64,000 nt of DNA from positions 1 to 64,000 of the forward strand of contig JBDTKH010000032.1 in the NCBI GenBank assembly GCA_039935415.1, in the 5' to 3' direction. Source of the DNA: Palsa-870 sp039935415 (lineage in GTDB: Bacteria; Chloroflexota; Dormibacteria; Dormibacterales; Dormibacteraceae). Positions 34,236 to 42,436 of the stretch are shown in pieces. The position numbers and the translations under genes are program-made. Under the pieces are notes generated by a model that worked only from the letters and a program-made list of their open reading frames with translations, did not search any database and was not told the DNA's origin. Positions within the stretch are counted from its first letter, which is position 1, and every line of letters begins with the position of its first letter.

Positions 34236-35849
34236 CTAGTAGAGCTTCCAGATCTTGAAGTTCGGCGTGTCGTACGAAGCCGGCCCCAGGATCGCGGGAG
34301 GCGGCGCCGGGAGGTCTGCTGTCCAGACGACGTAGCGAATGTTGTTGTCACGGATGAACGCCTCGATGTCGCTCTTGCCGGTCAGTACCGCCAGCGCCGT
34401 CTGCGTCTTGTTCACGTAATCGAAGGTTTCGTCATAGTGGCCGACGTACACGGTGTCCGGGCTGTAGGCCGGGATGTAGAGCCCGACCCCGGGCATGGCC
34501 AGGACGCGGCCGGCGGCGTTGGCGCCCAGGTAGCTCAAGCCGTCGTAGACCGCAGTGGTCGTCGAGTACTGGGGCTGGCCGGCGACGGCAAGAGGCGCCA
34601 GGACCAGGAAGGCGCTGCCGATCGCAGCGAAGGAGATGTACGTGAACGGGAGGAGCCCGCGGACACGCACGCTGCGGATTCGGGGCAGGATCGTCTCGTA
34701 CATCCCGCGCGCGGCGAGGACCACCAGTGGAAGGTAGATGCCGTCGAGAAACCGCCGGCGCAGGTCTCCCGCAGGGTTCGGTAGATAAAGGATGGCGGCC
34801 AGCAGGACGAGCCACGCGACAAGGAACAGGTCCTCGCGGCTGCGGCGGCGCAGGACGGCCGGCAGCCCCGCCAGCGCGAGGAGCAGCTGCGGCGCGATGG
34901 CGAAGAGCAGGCTGAACGTCTCGGGCGGGAGCGCGTTCTTGGAGTGGAAGGTCCAGCGCTGGACCTCCGGGTTGCCGACGAAGGCGAAGTACGAATAAAG
35001 GATGTAGGGCGCCGGGATGGCGAAGGCGATCGCCGCGGCCACCCACCCGCGAGGCGGCGCCGGGCGCAGGACGAGCGCCACGGCTGTGGCACCCCCCATG
35101 AGGATCGGCATCTGGGGATGTATCGACGCCTGGCCCAGCCAGGCGAGGCCGGCGAGCACGCCCAGCAGCAGGCTCCCGCGCTGAATGGCCTTGAAAGTGA
35201 GCACCACGCCAAGCGCGGCGAACACCCCCGACCAGGCGAAATGCGGAAGGGCCAGCACGGAGTAAAAGGCCGTGAGCTCCGGCATCCGCCAGTCGAGGGT
35301 GTCGGTGACGTGGCCGAAGATCACGGGATGGCCCAACGCCTGGATCACGTAGCCCATGCCCAAACCAAAGGCGCAGAAGAAAAACGCGAAGCGCCGGGCG
35401 TTGCGGTCCTCGAGGAACTGGCAGATGAAGAACCAGGCCGCCGCCATCAGGGCGAACGCGGCGGCCACCCTCGCCAGGTGGAAGACGACGATCAGCGGCA
35501 GGTTGAGCAGCGCGGCGATGTGGCCGAGCACGATCCAGAACATGAAGAGGTAGGCGGTCGGGCTCGACTCGGTGGTGTAGCGGTTCTCCCACGCCCAGGA
35601 ACCCTCCCAGCCCTGGCGCATCTTGGCCAGGTACGTGTTCGCATCGTCGCCCAGGTAGAAGAAGCCCATGAAGACATGGCCCTGCGGCTCCACGGCATAC
35701 GCGTAGAGGTAGGGCACCGCCGTGACGACGGCGAGGGCGAGCCCGGTCAGGAGCGGGATCCGCCATTCTCCGAGGCGGGACTGCCTGTTTAAGCCCCGCT
35801 CCTCGGCCCTGCGCGCCAGGCGCGAGGAGGAAGCGCTACCTGCGTCCAA
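34236..35849 (-). CDS. Polytopic membrane protein, likely glycan-related, second type
   Basis: 537 aa with about ten TMs (PLLTGLALAVVTAVPYLYAYAV first), an early loop FYLGDDANTYLAKMRQGWEGSWAWENRYTTESSP with a DD pair, and a C-terminal soluble domain ending in DIEAFIRDNNIRYVVWTADLP. This architecture resembles GT-C family proteins and O-antigen or arabinofuranan-type enzymes. It lies beside the GT2 pair, separated by 39 nt. Substrate not deducible. Confidence 0.65.
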   Translation of the reverse strand: MDAGSASSSRLARRAEERGLNRQSRLGEWRIPLLTGLALAVVTAVPYLYAYAVEPQGHVFMGFFYLGDDANTYLAKMRQGWEGSWAWENRYTTESSPTAYLFMFWIVLGHIAALLNLPLIVVFHLARVAAAFALMAAAWFFICQFLEDRNARRFAFFFCAFGLGMGYVIQALGHPVIFGHVTDTLDWRMPELTAFYSVLALPHFAWSGVFAALGVVLTFKAIQRGSLLLGVLAGLAWLGQASIHPQMPILMGGATAVALVLRPAPPRGWVAAAIAFAIPAPYILYSYFAFVGNPEVQRWTFHSKNALPPETFSLLFAIAPQLLLALAGLPAVLRRRSREDLFLVAWLVLLAAILYLPNPAGDLRRRFLDGIYLPLVVLAARGMYETILPRIRSVRVRGLLPFTYISFAAIGSAFLVLAPLAVAGQPQYSTTTAVYDGLSYLGANAAGRVLAMPGVGLYIPAYSPDTVYVGHYDETFDYVNKTQTALAVLTGKSDIEAFIRDNNIRYVVWTADLPAPPPAILGPASYDTPNFKIWKLY

Positions 35850-35888
35850 CTGATTGCTCCCCTATGGGGATAGGGAGTGCGGCTTCTT

Positions 35889-36614
35889 TCACCGTTTCAT
35901 GCTGAGCTTCAGCACCGTCCACAAGGCGCGGCGGACTTCTCCTCGCGACACCTGTGACGCTCCAGCCACGCGGTCCTCGAACCGGATCGGAACCTCGACG
36001 ATCGGGTATCCCAGTCGCTTCGTCCGGTGCACCATCTCGATCTGGAACGAGTATCCCTGGGAGACCACCTCGTCCAGGCTGATCTGCTGCAAAAGCTCGC
36101 GCGTGTAGCAGCGGAAACCCGAGGTGCAGTCCTGCGTGCGCAGCCCGAGCAGCACCCGGCAGTAGAGGTTTGCGGCCCACGAGAGGAGCCAGCGTTGAGG
36201 CGGCCAGCCGGCGATCTCGCCACCGCGGATGTACCGAGAGCCGATGGCGAGGCCCCCGCAACCACGCGCCGCGTCGACGATGCCGTCGAGGTTCTTGGCC
36301 AGGTGAGATCCGTCGGCGTCCATCTCCATGAACAGCGAAACACCGTCCGCGAGCCCGATTCGAAACGCATCTTCATACGCGCTGCCGAGCCCAAGCTTGC
36401 GGGGGCGGTGCAGCACCCGCACGCCAGGATCGGCCGCGGCAAGGCGGTCGGCGATCTCGCCTGTGCCGTCAGGTGACGCGTCGTCGACGATCAGCACGTC
36501 ATGGCCGAGGTGGCGAACGCCTGCCACGACCTTCTCGAGATTCTGGCTCTCGTTGTACGTCGGCATGACGACCAGCAGATCGCCTGGCGGGGCCTTGCGC
36601 TCGGTGAGGCTCAC
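35889..36614 (-). CDS. Polyprenol monophosphomannose synthase (GT2)
   Basis: About 241 aa. GT2 motifs: VVMPTYNESQNLEKVV, DDASPDGTGEIADRL, MEMDADGSHLAKNL (DxD), and the downstream GGEIAGWPPQRWLLSWAAN and CTSGFRCYTRELL typical of dolichol/polyprenol-phosphate mannose synthases. Makes the lipid-linked mannose donor for membrane GT-C enzymes such as its neighbours. GTG start at 36614 overlaps the stop of the preceding GT2 by 4 nt (GTGA). The upstream extension of the frame is a shadow. Confidence 0.92.
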   Translation of the reverse strand: MSLTERKAPPGDLLVVMPTYNESQNLEKVVAGVRHLGHDVLIVDDASPDGTGEIADRLAAADPGVRVLHRPRKLGLGSAYEDAFRIGLADGVSLFMEMDADGSHLAKNLDGIVDAARGCGGLAIGSRYIRGGEIAGWPPQRWLLSWAANLYCRVLLGLRTQDCTSGFRCYTRELLQQISLDEVVSQGYSFQIEMVHRTKRLGYPIVEVPIRFEDRVAGASQVSRGEVRRALWTVLKLSMKR

Positions 36615-37333
36615 TTGCGGAACCTCACCCTGACCACGTGCTTGAACATGTCGAGCGAGCTGCGCAGCGGGCTGACCTTGGTCGGAGCGGAGTTGCGCCA
36701 CACGACGGGGACCTCCGCGATCCGAACCCCGTGTCGCTTCGCGCGGTACAGGACCTCGGGGTCGTAACCGAAACCGTCGGTCGTGAGCCCGGCGAAGGCC
36801 TGGCGCGCGACGTCCGCGCGGAAGAGCTTGAACCCGCACTGCGTGTCCCAGATGCCGGGCAGCAGCAGCACCTGGACGATCAGGTTGAAGGCCTTGCCCA
36901 TCAGGACGCGGTAGATCGGCTGTGAAATCTCGACGCGCGAGGCCTTGAGCGCTCGGGACGCGATCGCCACACCCGCCCCCTTGTCCAGCGCGGCCTGGAG
37001 CTTTTCCAGCTCCTCGATCGGAGTCGAGAGGTCCGCGTCGGTGACCAGGATCTCCGTGCCTTTCGCCGCCGCCACGCCCTCAGCCAGGGCGCGACCCTTG
37101 CCGCGGTTGTGGGGCAGCGTCTCGATGCGTACCCGCGGGTTGCGGGCAGCCGCGGCCTCCATGACCTTGCGCGTGCCGTCGGTGCTTCCGTCGTCGACGA
37201 GGATCAGCTCGTAGGAGTCACCCCTGGCGTCGAGATACTCCTCGACCTGCTCCACGGTCCGCGGCAGTCTCTGCTCCTCGTTGTACGAGGGGATCACGAC
37301 GCTGAGCCGCGGAGGCGCTTGGTCTGTGGCCAC
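36611..37333 (-). CDS. GT2 glycosyltransferase, dolichyl-phosphate beta-glucosyltransferase-like
   Basis: 240 aa. SVVIPSYNEEQRLPRTVEQV, LVDDGSTDGTRKVMEAAA, LVTDADLSTPIEEL and GIWDTQCGFKLFRADVARQAF match ALG5-type enzymes that transfer a hexose from a nucleotide sugar to polyprenyl phosphate. No TM in the protein, so it acts on the membrane surface. Translationally coupled to the mannose synthase. Confidence 0.9.
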   Translation of the reverse strand: MATDQAPPRLSVVIPSYNEEQRLPRTVEQVEEYLDARGDSYELILVDDGSTDGTRKVMEAAAARNPRVRIETLPHNRGKGRALAEGVAAAKGTEILVTDADLSTPIEELEKLQAALDKGAGVAIASRALKASRVEISQPIYRVLMGKAFNLIVQVLLLPGIWDTQCGFKLFRADVARQAFAGLTTDGFGYDPEVLYRAKRHGVRIAEVPVVWRNSAPTKVSPLRSSLDMFKHVVRVRFRK

Positions 37334-37350
37334 GGCTCGCCATCATAGGT

Positions 37351-37391
37351 GGCCTGTTCCGGGGGTCCGCAAGAAACTCCGGAATCAGGCC
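37351..37391 (-). terminator. Imperfect hairpin between the WecG-like gene and GT2
   Basis: GGCCTGTTCCGG (37351-37362) pairs with CCGGAATCAGGCC (37379-37391), one bulged base, 16-nt loop. Placed directly after the WecG-like stop codon on the minus strand; likely a terminator or attenuator within the glycan cluster. Confidence 0.5.
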
Positions 37392-37394
37392 ATC

Positions 37395-38114
37395 TTACTT
37401 GGACGCGCTTAGAACCTTGAACGCGAAGACGGGGAGAACGGTCATGCGCTTGATCCTCCACGGCTGGCGGCCGAGCCTGTACAGCCACTCCAGGCCCGCC
37501 CCCCGCATCCACGCCGGCGCGCGTGGGATGCGACCCGTCAGGTAATCGAACGCACCTCCCACGCCGATCGCGACACCGTCGCCCAGCCGGTCCTTCAACC
37601 GATCGACCCAGAGCTCCTGCCTTGGTGCGCCATAAGCGACGAGCAGGACCCGAGTGCGGTGCCCTGTAACGAGGCGCACCGTCTCCTCGTCCGAGGAAGG
37701 ATCGGGCCAGCCCGAATGGGCCGCGACCTCGATTCGCGGGTGTTTCGTCTTCAGGCTCGCGGCAAGCTCCGCTGCGACGCCCGGGGCCGCGCCGAGCAGG
37801 AAGATTGGAAAGCCTCTGCGCTCGCACATCGCGGCGAGCAGTGGAATGAGGTCGACGCCGGTGACAGGACCGCTCAAGGCGCATCCCTGCCCGCGAGCGG
37901 CCCACACGACCCCGGTCCCATCGGCCAAGCACAGTGACGCCGACTCCAGCACGCGGGCAAACTCGCGATCCGTCTGCGCGTTCATCACGAACTCAGGGTT
38001 CACCGTGGCGACCAGATGATGCCCGCGCGAGTCGACCAGCTGCTCGATGCGAGCCAGCGCGCCGGCCATGTCCACGCAGTCGACCCTGACGCCGAGGACC
38101 CGGGCCTCTTCCAC
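37395..38114 (-). CDS. WecG/TagA/CpsF family glycosyltransferase
   Basis: 239 aa. Family signatures: VATVNPEFVMNAQTDREFARVLESA, LADGTGVVWAARG, IFLLGAAPGVAAELAASLK, HSGWPDP, LVAYGAPRQELWVDRLKDRL and GVGGAFDYLTGRIPRAPAWMR. These transfer ManNAc or ManNAcA-type sugars to lipid-linked GlcNAc in teichoic acid or capsule synthesis. Start at GTG 38114; upstream reading frame overlaps the deacetylase. A WecA-like transferase that could make its acceptor is at 50875. Confidence 0.92.
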   Translation of the reverse strand: MEEARVLGVRVDCVDMAGALARIEQLVDSRGHHLVATVNPEFVMNAQTDREFARVLESASLCLADGTGVVWAARGQGCALSGPVTGVDLIPLLAAMCERRGFPIFLLGAAPGVAAELAASLKTKHPRIEVAAHSGWPDPSSDEETVRLVTGHRTRVLLVAYGAPRQELWVDRLKDRLGDGVAIGVGGAFDYLTGRIPRAPAWMRGAGLEWLYRLGRQPWRIKRMTVLPVFAFKVLSASK

Positions 38115-38119
38115 CCGGG

Positions 38120-39106
38120 CTACTTGAAGTCCAGCCCTGATCTCACGAGCACGGGCGGTGGCTCTTCCGGCGTCTCGACATCGACGGTGGTGATCGTCGT
38201 TGAGGGCATCGCGGGGCCAAGGTTGAGGACGAAGTCGGACATCGACTCGCCACCGCCGACTCGGACCCTCGCCCACGTATACCGGTCGGCCATGCTGTGA
38301 TCGACCGAGGTCAAGGTGGTCACCGCAGTCGAGTAGCCCGCCGCCCTCACCTCCGCCACGACCTGGGCGTTGAACTGGCCGGACGGGTATGCGAAATCGA
38401 GTACTGGGTGACCGAGCAGCTGCTCCAGCCACCGCTTCGACTCCACCAGCTGGTGCATCACGTTCGCCGAGGATGATCGCGCCAGGTTGGCGTGGTCGAC
38501 GGTGTGTGAAGCGATCTCGATTCCATTGCGGTCCATCTGCACCACCTCGCTGGCGGTCACGTAGCGCGCTTGGCCGACGAAGCTGCTGACGATGTAGGCG
38601 ACCGCCTTGAACCCGTGCACGGCAAGGATCGGATACGCCGCCGTGTACAGGTCCGCATAGCCGTCATCCAAGGTGATCACCACCGGCCTGGCCGGCATCG
38701 GCTGCGTGCCTGCGAAATAGACGCGCACGTCGTTGAAGTCAACCGGGTGATAGTCGTGCGAATAGAGCCAGTCCATCTGTGCGGAGAAGACATCTGGCGA
38801 GACGGACAGGTTGTAGCCGAGCTGGTCCGTGCGGATCGACGGCGGCACGCGGATGTAGTGGTACATGAGGATCGGCAGCTGGATGTTGCTGAGGCCCACC
38901 TGTACCACCTGGGTATGGGTCACGAAATACTCGTGGACCGCGCTGTCCGAAAGCCAGCCGTTGACGGCGGCAATGGGCACCCAGCGGGCCGATGGGTTTT
39001 GCGATGGCGCCGGCTGTGGTGCCGGCTGGGCGCCGGCCTGGAGGAGGAATGCGGTGATCGCTATGACCAGCACAGTCGCCGCCCCCCGCACCCCAGTGAC
39101 GCGCAC
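38120..39106 (-). CDS. Exported polysaccharide deacetylase
   Basis: About 328 aa. Signal-type N-terminus VRVTGVRGAATVLVIAITAFLLQAGA, Pro-rich linker, then NodB-homology domain: LPILMYHYIRVPP, VITLDDGYADLY (metal Asp), SHTVDHANL (metal His pair) and LDFAYPSGQFN. Removes N-acetyl groups from extracellular sugars or peptidoglycan. I choose GTG 39106 because it gives a clean signal peptide; a TTG at 39139 would add 11 residues. It is divergent from the GT4 gene. Confidence 0.88.
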   Translation of the reverse strand: MRVTGVRGAATVLVIAITAFLLQAGAQPAPQPAPSQNPSARWVPIAAVNGWLSDSAVHEYFVTHTQVVQVGLSNIQLPILMYHYIRVPPSIRTDQLGYNLSVSPDVFSAQMDWLYSHDYHPVDFNDVRVYFAGTQPMPARPVVITLDDGYADLYTAAYPILAVHGFKAVAYIVSSFVGQARYVTASEVVQMDRNGIEIASHTVDHANLARSSSANVMHQLVESKRWLEQLLGHPVLDFAYPSGQFNAQVVAEVRAAGYSTAVTTLTSVDHSMADRYTWARVRVGGGESMSDFVLNLGPAMPSTTITTVDVETPEEPPPVLVRSGLDFK

Positions 39107-39162
39107 CGGCGATAGCTTAAGGTCGATCGGATGCCGCAATCCAGAACCGCAGCCTCAATTAA

Positions 39163-40221
39163 GTGAAGTCGATCGCAGTCGACGTGAGCCCGGCCACTCG
39201 CGCCGTGCTGACCGGCACCGAGTTGTACACCCGCGAGGTCTGCTCGCGCTTGCAGGGCGTTGCTCCTGAGCTGAGATGGCGCTTCTTCGCGTCGCGCGCC
39301 CGCGCCGGTCTCGGGGTGGACGCCATTGTGATCCCGTTCCGCAGGCTGTGGTCCCAGGTCCGGCTCCCGATCGCCCTCGCCTCGGAACGGCCGGACCTCC
39401 TTTTCGTCCCGGCGCACGCGATTCCTTTCGCGTGGCCGGGAAAAGCCCTGACCGTGGTTCACGACCTGGCGTTCGAACGCCATCCGGACGCCTACTCGTT
39501 CGCGGAACGCGCCTACCTCCGGCTGACGACCCGGTGGGCCGCGCTGCGCTGCCCCCTGCTGATCGCCGTGTCCGAGTCCACAAAGGCCGACCTCGTCTCC
39601 ATCTACGGCCTGCGGCCCGATCGGATCCGGGTGGTCCCGCTGGGCGCGGGCGAGCCGGTCACGCCTGCGGCCCCGGCGTCGCGCCTGGCCGAGCTTGGCC
39701 TGAAAGGCAACTTCGTGCTGCAGGTCGGGCGGATCGAAGCGCGCAAGAACCAGGCCGCAGCCCTGGCCGCCGTCGAGAAGCTGGACGGGGTCACGCTGGC
39801 GGTTGCCGGTCCCGAGACTGATGCCGCCCTGGCGGCGAAGCTTCGGGCCTCGCCGCGGTGCAGGGTGCTCGGCCGAGTGGACCAACCGACGCTCGAGCTG
39901 CTCTACAAGCGAGCGGGCGCGGTCATCGTGCCGAGCCTGTACGAGGGTTTCGGCCTCCCGGTGCTCGAGGCGATGGCGCGCGGCAAGGTCGTGGTGGCGG
40001 CCAAAGCCTCTTCGCTACCCGAGGTGGGCGGCGATGCGGCCCTCTATTTTCACGCCGCGGCCGACGCAGGCCAGCTTGCCGCGGTGCTGGAGATCGCGCT
40101 CGGCGATCAGAAGCTGCGCACGAGCCTCGCCCGCGCGGCCCGCGCCCGCGCTCGAACGTACACATGGGAGCGATGCGCGGCCGGCGTCGCGGAGGTGATC
40201 AGGGAGCTCGTCGCTTCATGA
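39163..40221 (+). CDS. GT4 family glycosyltransferase
   Basis: 352 aa GT-B fold. N-terminal VDVSPATRAVLTGTELYTREV, HDLAFERHPDAY, VSESTKADLVSIYG, GRIEARKNQAAALAAV and the donor-site motif GFGLPVLEAMARGKVVVAAKASSLPEVGGDAA with the E-x7-E pair. Uses a nucleotide-sugar to extend a glycan. GTG start. Convergent with the next GT4; their 3' ends overlap by 23 nt. Confidence 0.92.
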   Translation: MKSIAVDVSPATRAVLTGTELYTREVCSRLQGVAPELRWRFFASRARAGLGVDAIVIPFRRLWSQVRLPIALASERPDLLFVPAHAIPFAWPGKALTVVHDLAFERHPDAYSFAERAYLRLTTRWAALRCPLLIAVSESTKADLVSIYGLRPDRIRVVPLGAGEPVTPAAPASRLAELGLKGNFVLQVGRIEARKNQAAALAAVEKLDGVTLAVAGPETDAALAAKLRASPRCRVLGRVDQPTLELLYKRAGAVIVPSLYEGFGLPVLEAMARGKVVVAAKASSLPEVGGDAALYFHAAADAGQLAAVLEIALGDQKLRTSLARAARARARTYTWERCAAGVAEVIRELVAS

Positions 40222-41302
40222 TCGCCTGGTCGATCGCGCGCCATGTGAGGCTCGCCGCGCGCGACCAGCTGAACTGGGCCGCGCGCAGGATGCCCCGGTG
40301 CCTCAGGTCGGCCGCGAGCTCGGTGTCCCCGATCACCCTCTCGAGCGCCTTCCGCCATGCCTCCGGCTGGTCGGCGGGGACGACCAGGCCCGCGCCGTCG
40401 ACGACCTCGGGAAGGCTCGATCGGTCGGACACCACCACGGGCGTGCCGCTCGCCATCGCTTCGAGCGGCGGCAGGCCGAAGCCCTCGTACCACGCCGGGT
40501 GGGCCAGGACGCGCGCCAGGTTGTAGACGGCCGGCAGGTCGGTCGGCTCGAGCGAGTCGAGGTGGTGCAGCCCAGGTCCCAGCCGCCCCATCTTGTCCTT
40601 GATCGAGTCGTAGAGCCAGCCCCACCCTCCGACCACGACCAAATCAGGCCGGTCGCGCATCGTCGCCCAGGCGTCGAGAAGGGTGTCCAGGTTCTTGCGC
40701 GGCTCGATGGTGCCGACGAAGAGGATGAATCGCTCGGGCAGCTTCAGGCGCGAGCGGGCCGCGTCGCGGTCGGCGGTGCTCATGGGCGCAAAGATCGGCG
40801 CGACGCCATGCGGCACGACCTGGATCCGCGACCGTGGCACGCCGAAGATCTCGACGATGTCGCTGGCGGTGTTTTCTGAGACGGCAATCACGACGTCTGC
40901 CCGCAGCACCGAACGCGGCACGATGATGCGGGTGCTGAGCGGCTGCCGGCCCGGGAACCATCGCGCGTTGCGGTAGATCGCGAGGTCGTGGACCGTGATC
41001 ACCGCAGGGCAACCAAGGTTGCCGAGAGGCAGGGCTCCGGCCGGCCCGAAGTAAGCGTCCGGCTTGAGCCGCCGGATCGTCGCGGGCCACTGCAGGTGAC
41101 GGCCGATGAGCCGCGCGCGTGGAAGGGGGCGGTAGGTGCTGTTGGGGACGTGGATGAACGCGCCTGGAGGCCCGAATACCGTCAGCCTGCAATCGGGCCG
41201 GTCGACTCCCATCGCATGAAGGATCTGTGTGGTGTAGACGCCAACACCGGCCCGAGGCCGTTCGAGGCCCGAACCGTCGACAACCACCTGTAGCCCAGTC
41301 AA
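40199..41302 (-). CDS. GT4 family glycosyltransferase
   Basis: 367 aa GT-B. VVVDGSGLERPRAGVGVYTTQIL, ITVHDLAIYRNARWF, VSENTASDIVEIFG, GTIEPRKNLDTLLDAW and GFGLPPLEAMASGTPVVVSDRSSLPEVVDGAG. Same subfamily as the gene at 39163 but on the other strand, so the two probably act in the same surface polysaccharide pathway. Ends the glycan cluster. Confidence 0.92.
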   Translation of the reverse strand: MTGLQVVVDGSGLERPRAGVGVYTTQILHAMGVDRPDCRLTVFGPPGAFIHVPNSTYRPLPRARLIGRHLQWPATIRRLKPDAYFGPAGALPLGNLGCPAVITVHDLAIYRNARWFPGRQPLSTRIIVPRSVLRADVVIAVSENTASDIVEIFGVPRSRIQVVPHGVAPIFAPMSTADRDAARSRLKLPERFILFVGTIEPRKNLDTLLDAWATMRDRPDLVVVGGWGWLYDSIKDKMGRLGPGLHHLDSLEPTDLPAVYNLARVLAHPAWYEGFGLPPLEAMASGTPVVVSDRSSLPEVVDGAGLVVPADQPEAWRKALERVIGDTELAADLRHRGILRAAQFSWSRAASLTWRAIDQAIMKRRAP

Positions 41303-41379
41303 CTCTTGCCTGACCTCTCCTGGCCGTTCATGCCTGGCGAACCTGCCCCATCTGTCCGCACGCTGCGCGTCCGGACATC

Positions 41380-41399
41380 TTCCCCATGAATGGGGAAGT
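41380..41399 (-). terminator. Hairpin after mreB
   Basis: Perfect stem CTTCCCCA/TGGGGAAG with TGAA loop, 20 nt past the mreB stop on the minus strand. Marks the likely end of the long argS-to-mreB transcription run, before the GT4 gene. The palindrome core (CTTCCCC..GGGGAAG) also resembles the dispersed repeats. Confidence 0.6.
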
Positions 41400-41419
41400 G
41401 ACCCATTGATGCAGACTTC

Positions 41420-42427
41420 CTAGCGCAGATACGACTGGTTTCGCTTTAAGACTTCGAAATGCTCTAGGGCGAGCCCCGTGCCGCGGACGACAGTCGTTTG
41501 TGGGTCGTCGGCCACCACCGCGGGGATTCCCGTGTGCATCGCCAGGTAGCGGTCGAGCCCGCGGAGGAGGGCCCCGCCGCCGGACAGCACCAGGCCGCGG
41601 TCGAAGATGTCGGCCGCCAGCTCGGGCGGCGTCTCCTCCAGCACGTCACGCACGGCGCCGACGATCAGCCGTAGCGGCTCCTGGATGGCCTCGGTGATCT
41701 CGTTCGACGAGACTTCAACGTTCCTGGGCAGGCCGGACACCAGGTCGCGGCCCCGCACCTCGGTGAGGAGCGGCTCCCTCATCAGCACCGCGGAGCCGAC
41801 GGCGATCTTCACCTCCTCGGCGGTCCGCTCGCCGATGAGCAGGTTGTGCCTTCGCTTCAGATAGCTGGTGATGGCGTCGTCGAAGCGGTTGCCGCCCACC
41901 CGGATCGAGTGCGCGACCACCATTCCCGAAAGCGAGATCACGGCGATCTCGGTCGTTCCACCGCCCACGTCGCAGATCGCGTTGCCCCTGGGCTCCGAGA
42001 TCGGCAAGCCGGCCCCGAGCGCCGCCGCGAGCGGCTCGTCGATGAGCCACGCCTGCCGGGCCCCGGCGGAGATCGCGGCCTCCGTCACCGCGCGCCTCTC
42101 GACCGACGTCACCCCGGAAGGGACGCAGATCATGATCTCGGGCTTGAAAAGCCGCTGCCGTCCCTGGACCCTGCCGATGAAGTGATGCAGCATGCCTTCG
42201 GTCACGACGAAGTCTGCAATCACGCCCTCGCGCATCGGCCGCACGACCTGGATCGTGTCAGGGGCGCGCCCGACCATCTCGAGAGCCTCCTTGCCGACGG
42301 CCAGGATGCGCGTTCCGTCGCGGTTGACAGCGACCAGCGACGGCTCGTTGATCACGATCCCCTCGCCTTTGACGTAGATGAGCACCGTCGACGTGCCGAG
42401 GTCGATGCCTATCTTCTTAGACAGCAC
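41420..42427 (-). CDS. mreB: Rod shape-determining protein MreB/Mbl
   Basis: 335 aa bacterial actin that organises sidewall peptidoglycan synthesis. Phosphate-1 loop GIDLGTSTVLIYVKGEGIVINEPSLVA, MICVPSGVTSVERRAVTEAA, phosphate-2 region CDVGGGTTEIAVISLSG, GERTAEEVKIAVGSA and the adenosine loop LSGGGALLRGLDRYL. No mreC or mreD follows. It is 9 nt after murA. A rod cell shape is implied. Confidence 0.96.
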   Translation of the reverse strand: MLSKKIGIDLGTSTVLIYVKGEGIVINEPSLVAVNRDGTRILAVGKEALEMVGRAPDTIQVVRPMREGVIADFVVTEGMLHHFIGRVQGRQRLFKPEIMICVPSGVTSVERRAVTEAAISAGARQAWLIDEPLAAALGAGLPISEPRGNAICDVGGGTTEIAVISLSGMVVAHSIRVGGNRFDDAITSYLKRRHNLLIGERTAEEVKIAVGSAVLMREPLLTEVRGRDLVSGLPRNVEVSSNEITEAIQEPLRLIVGAVRDVLEETPPELAADIFDRGLVLSGGGALLRGLDRYLAMHTGIPAVVADDPQTTVVRGTGLALEHFEVLKRNQSYLR

Positions 42428-42436
42428 CCGAAATCC

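Noticed and set aside
35780..35800. CTGCCTGTTTAAG as a third copy of the intergenic repeat
   Set aside because: It has an extra base, lies inside a coding gene and lacks the partner block.
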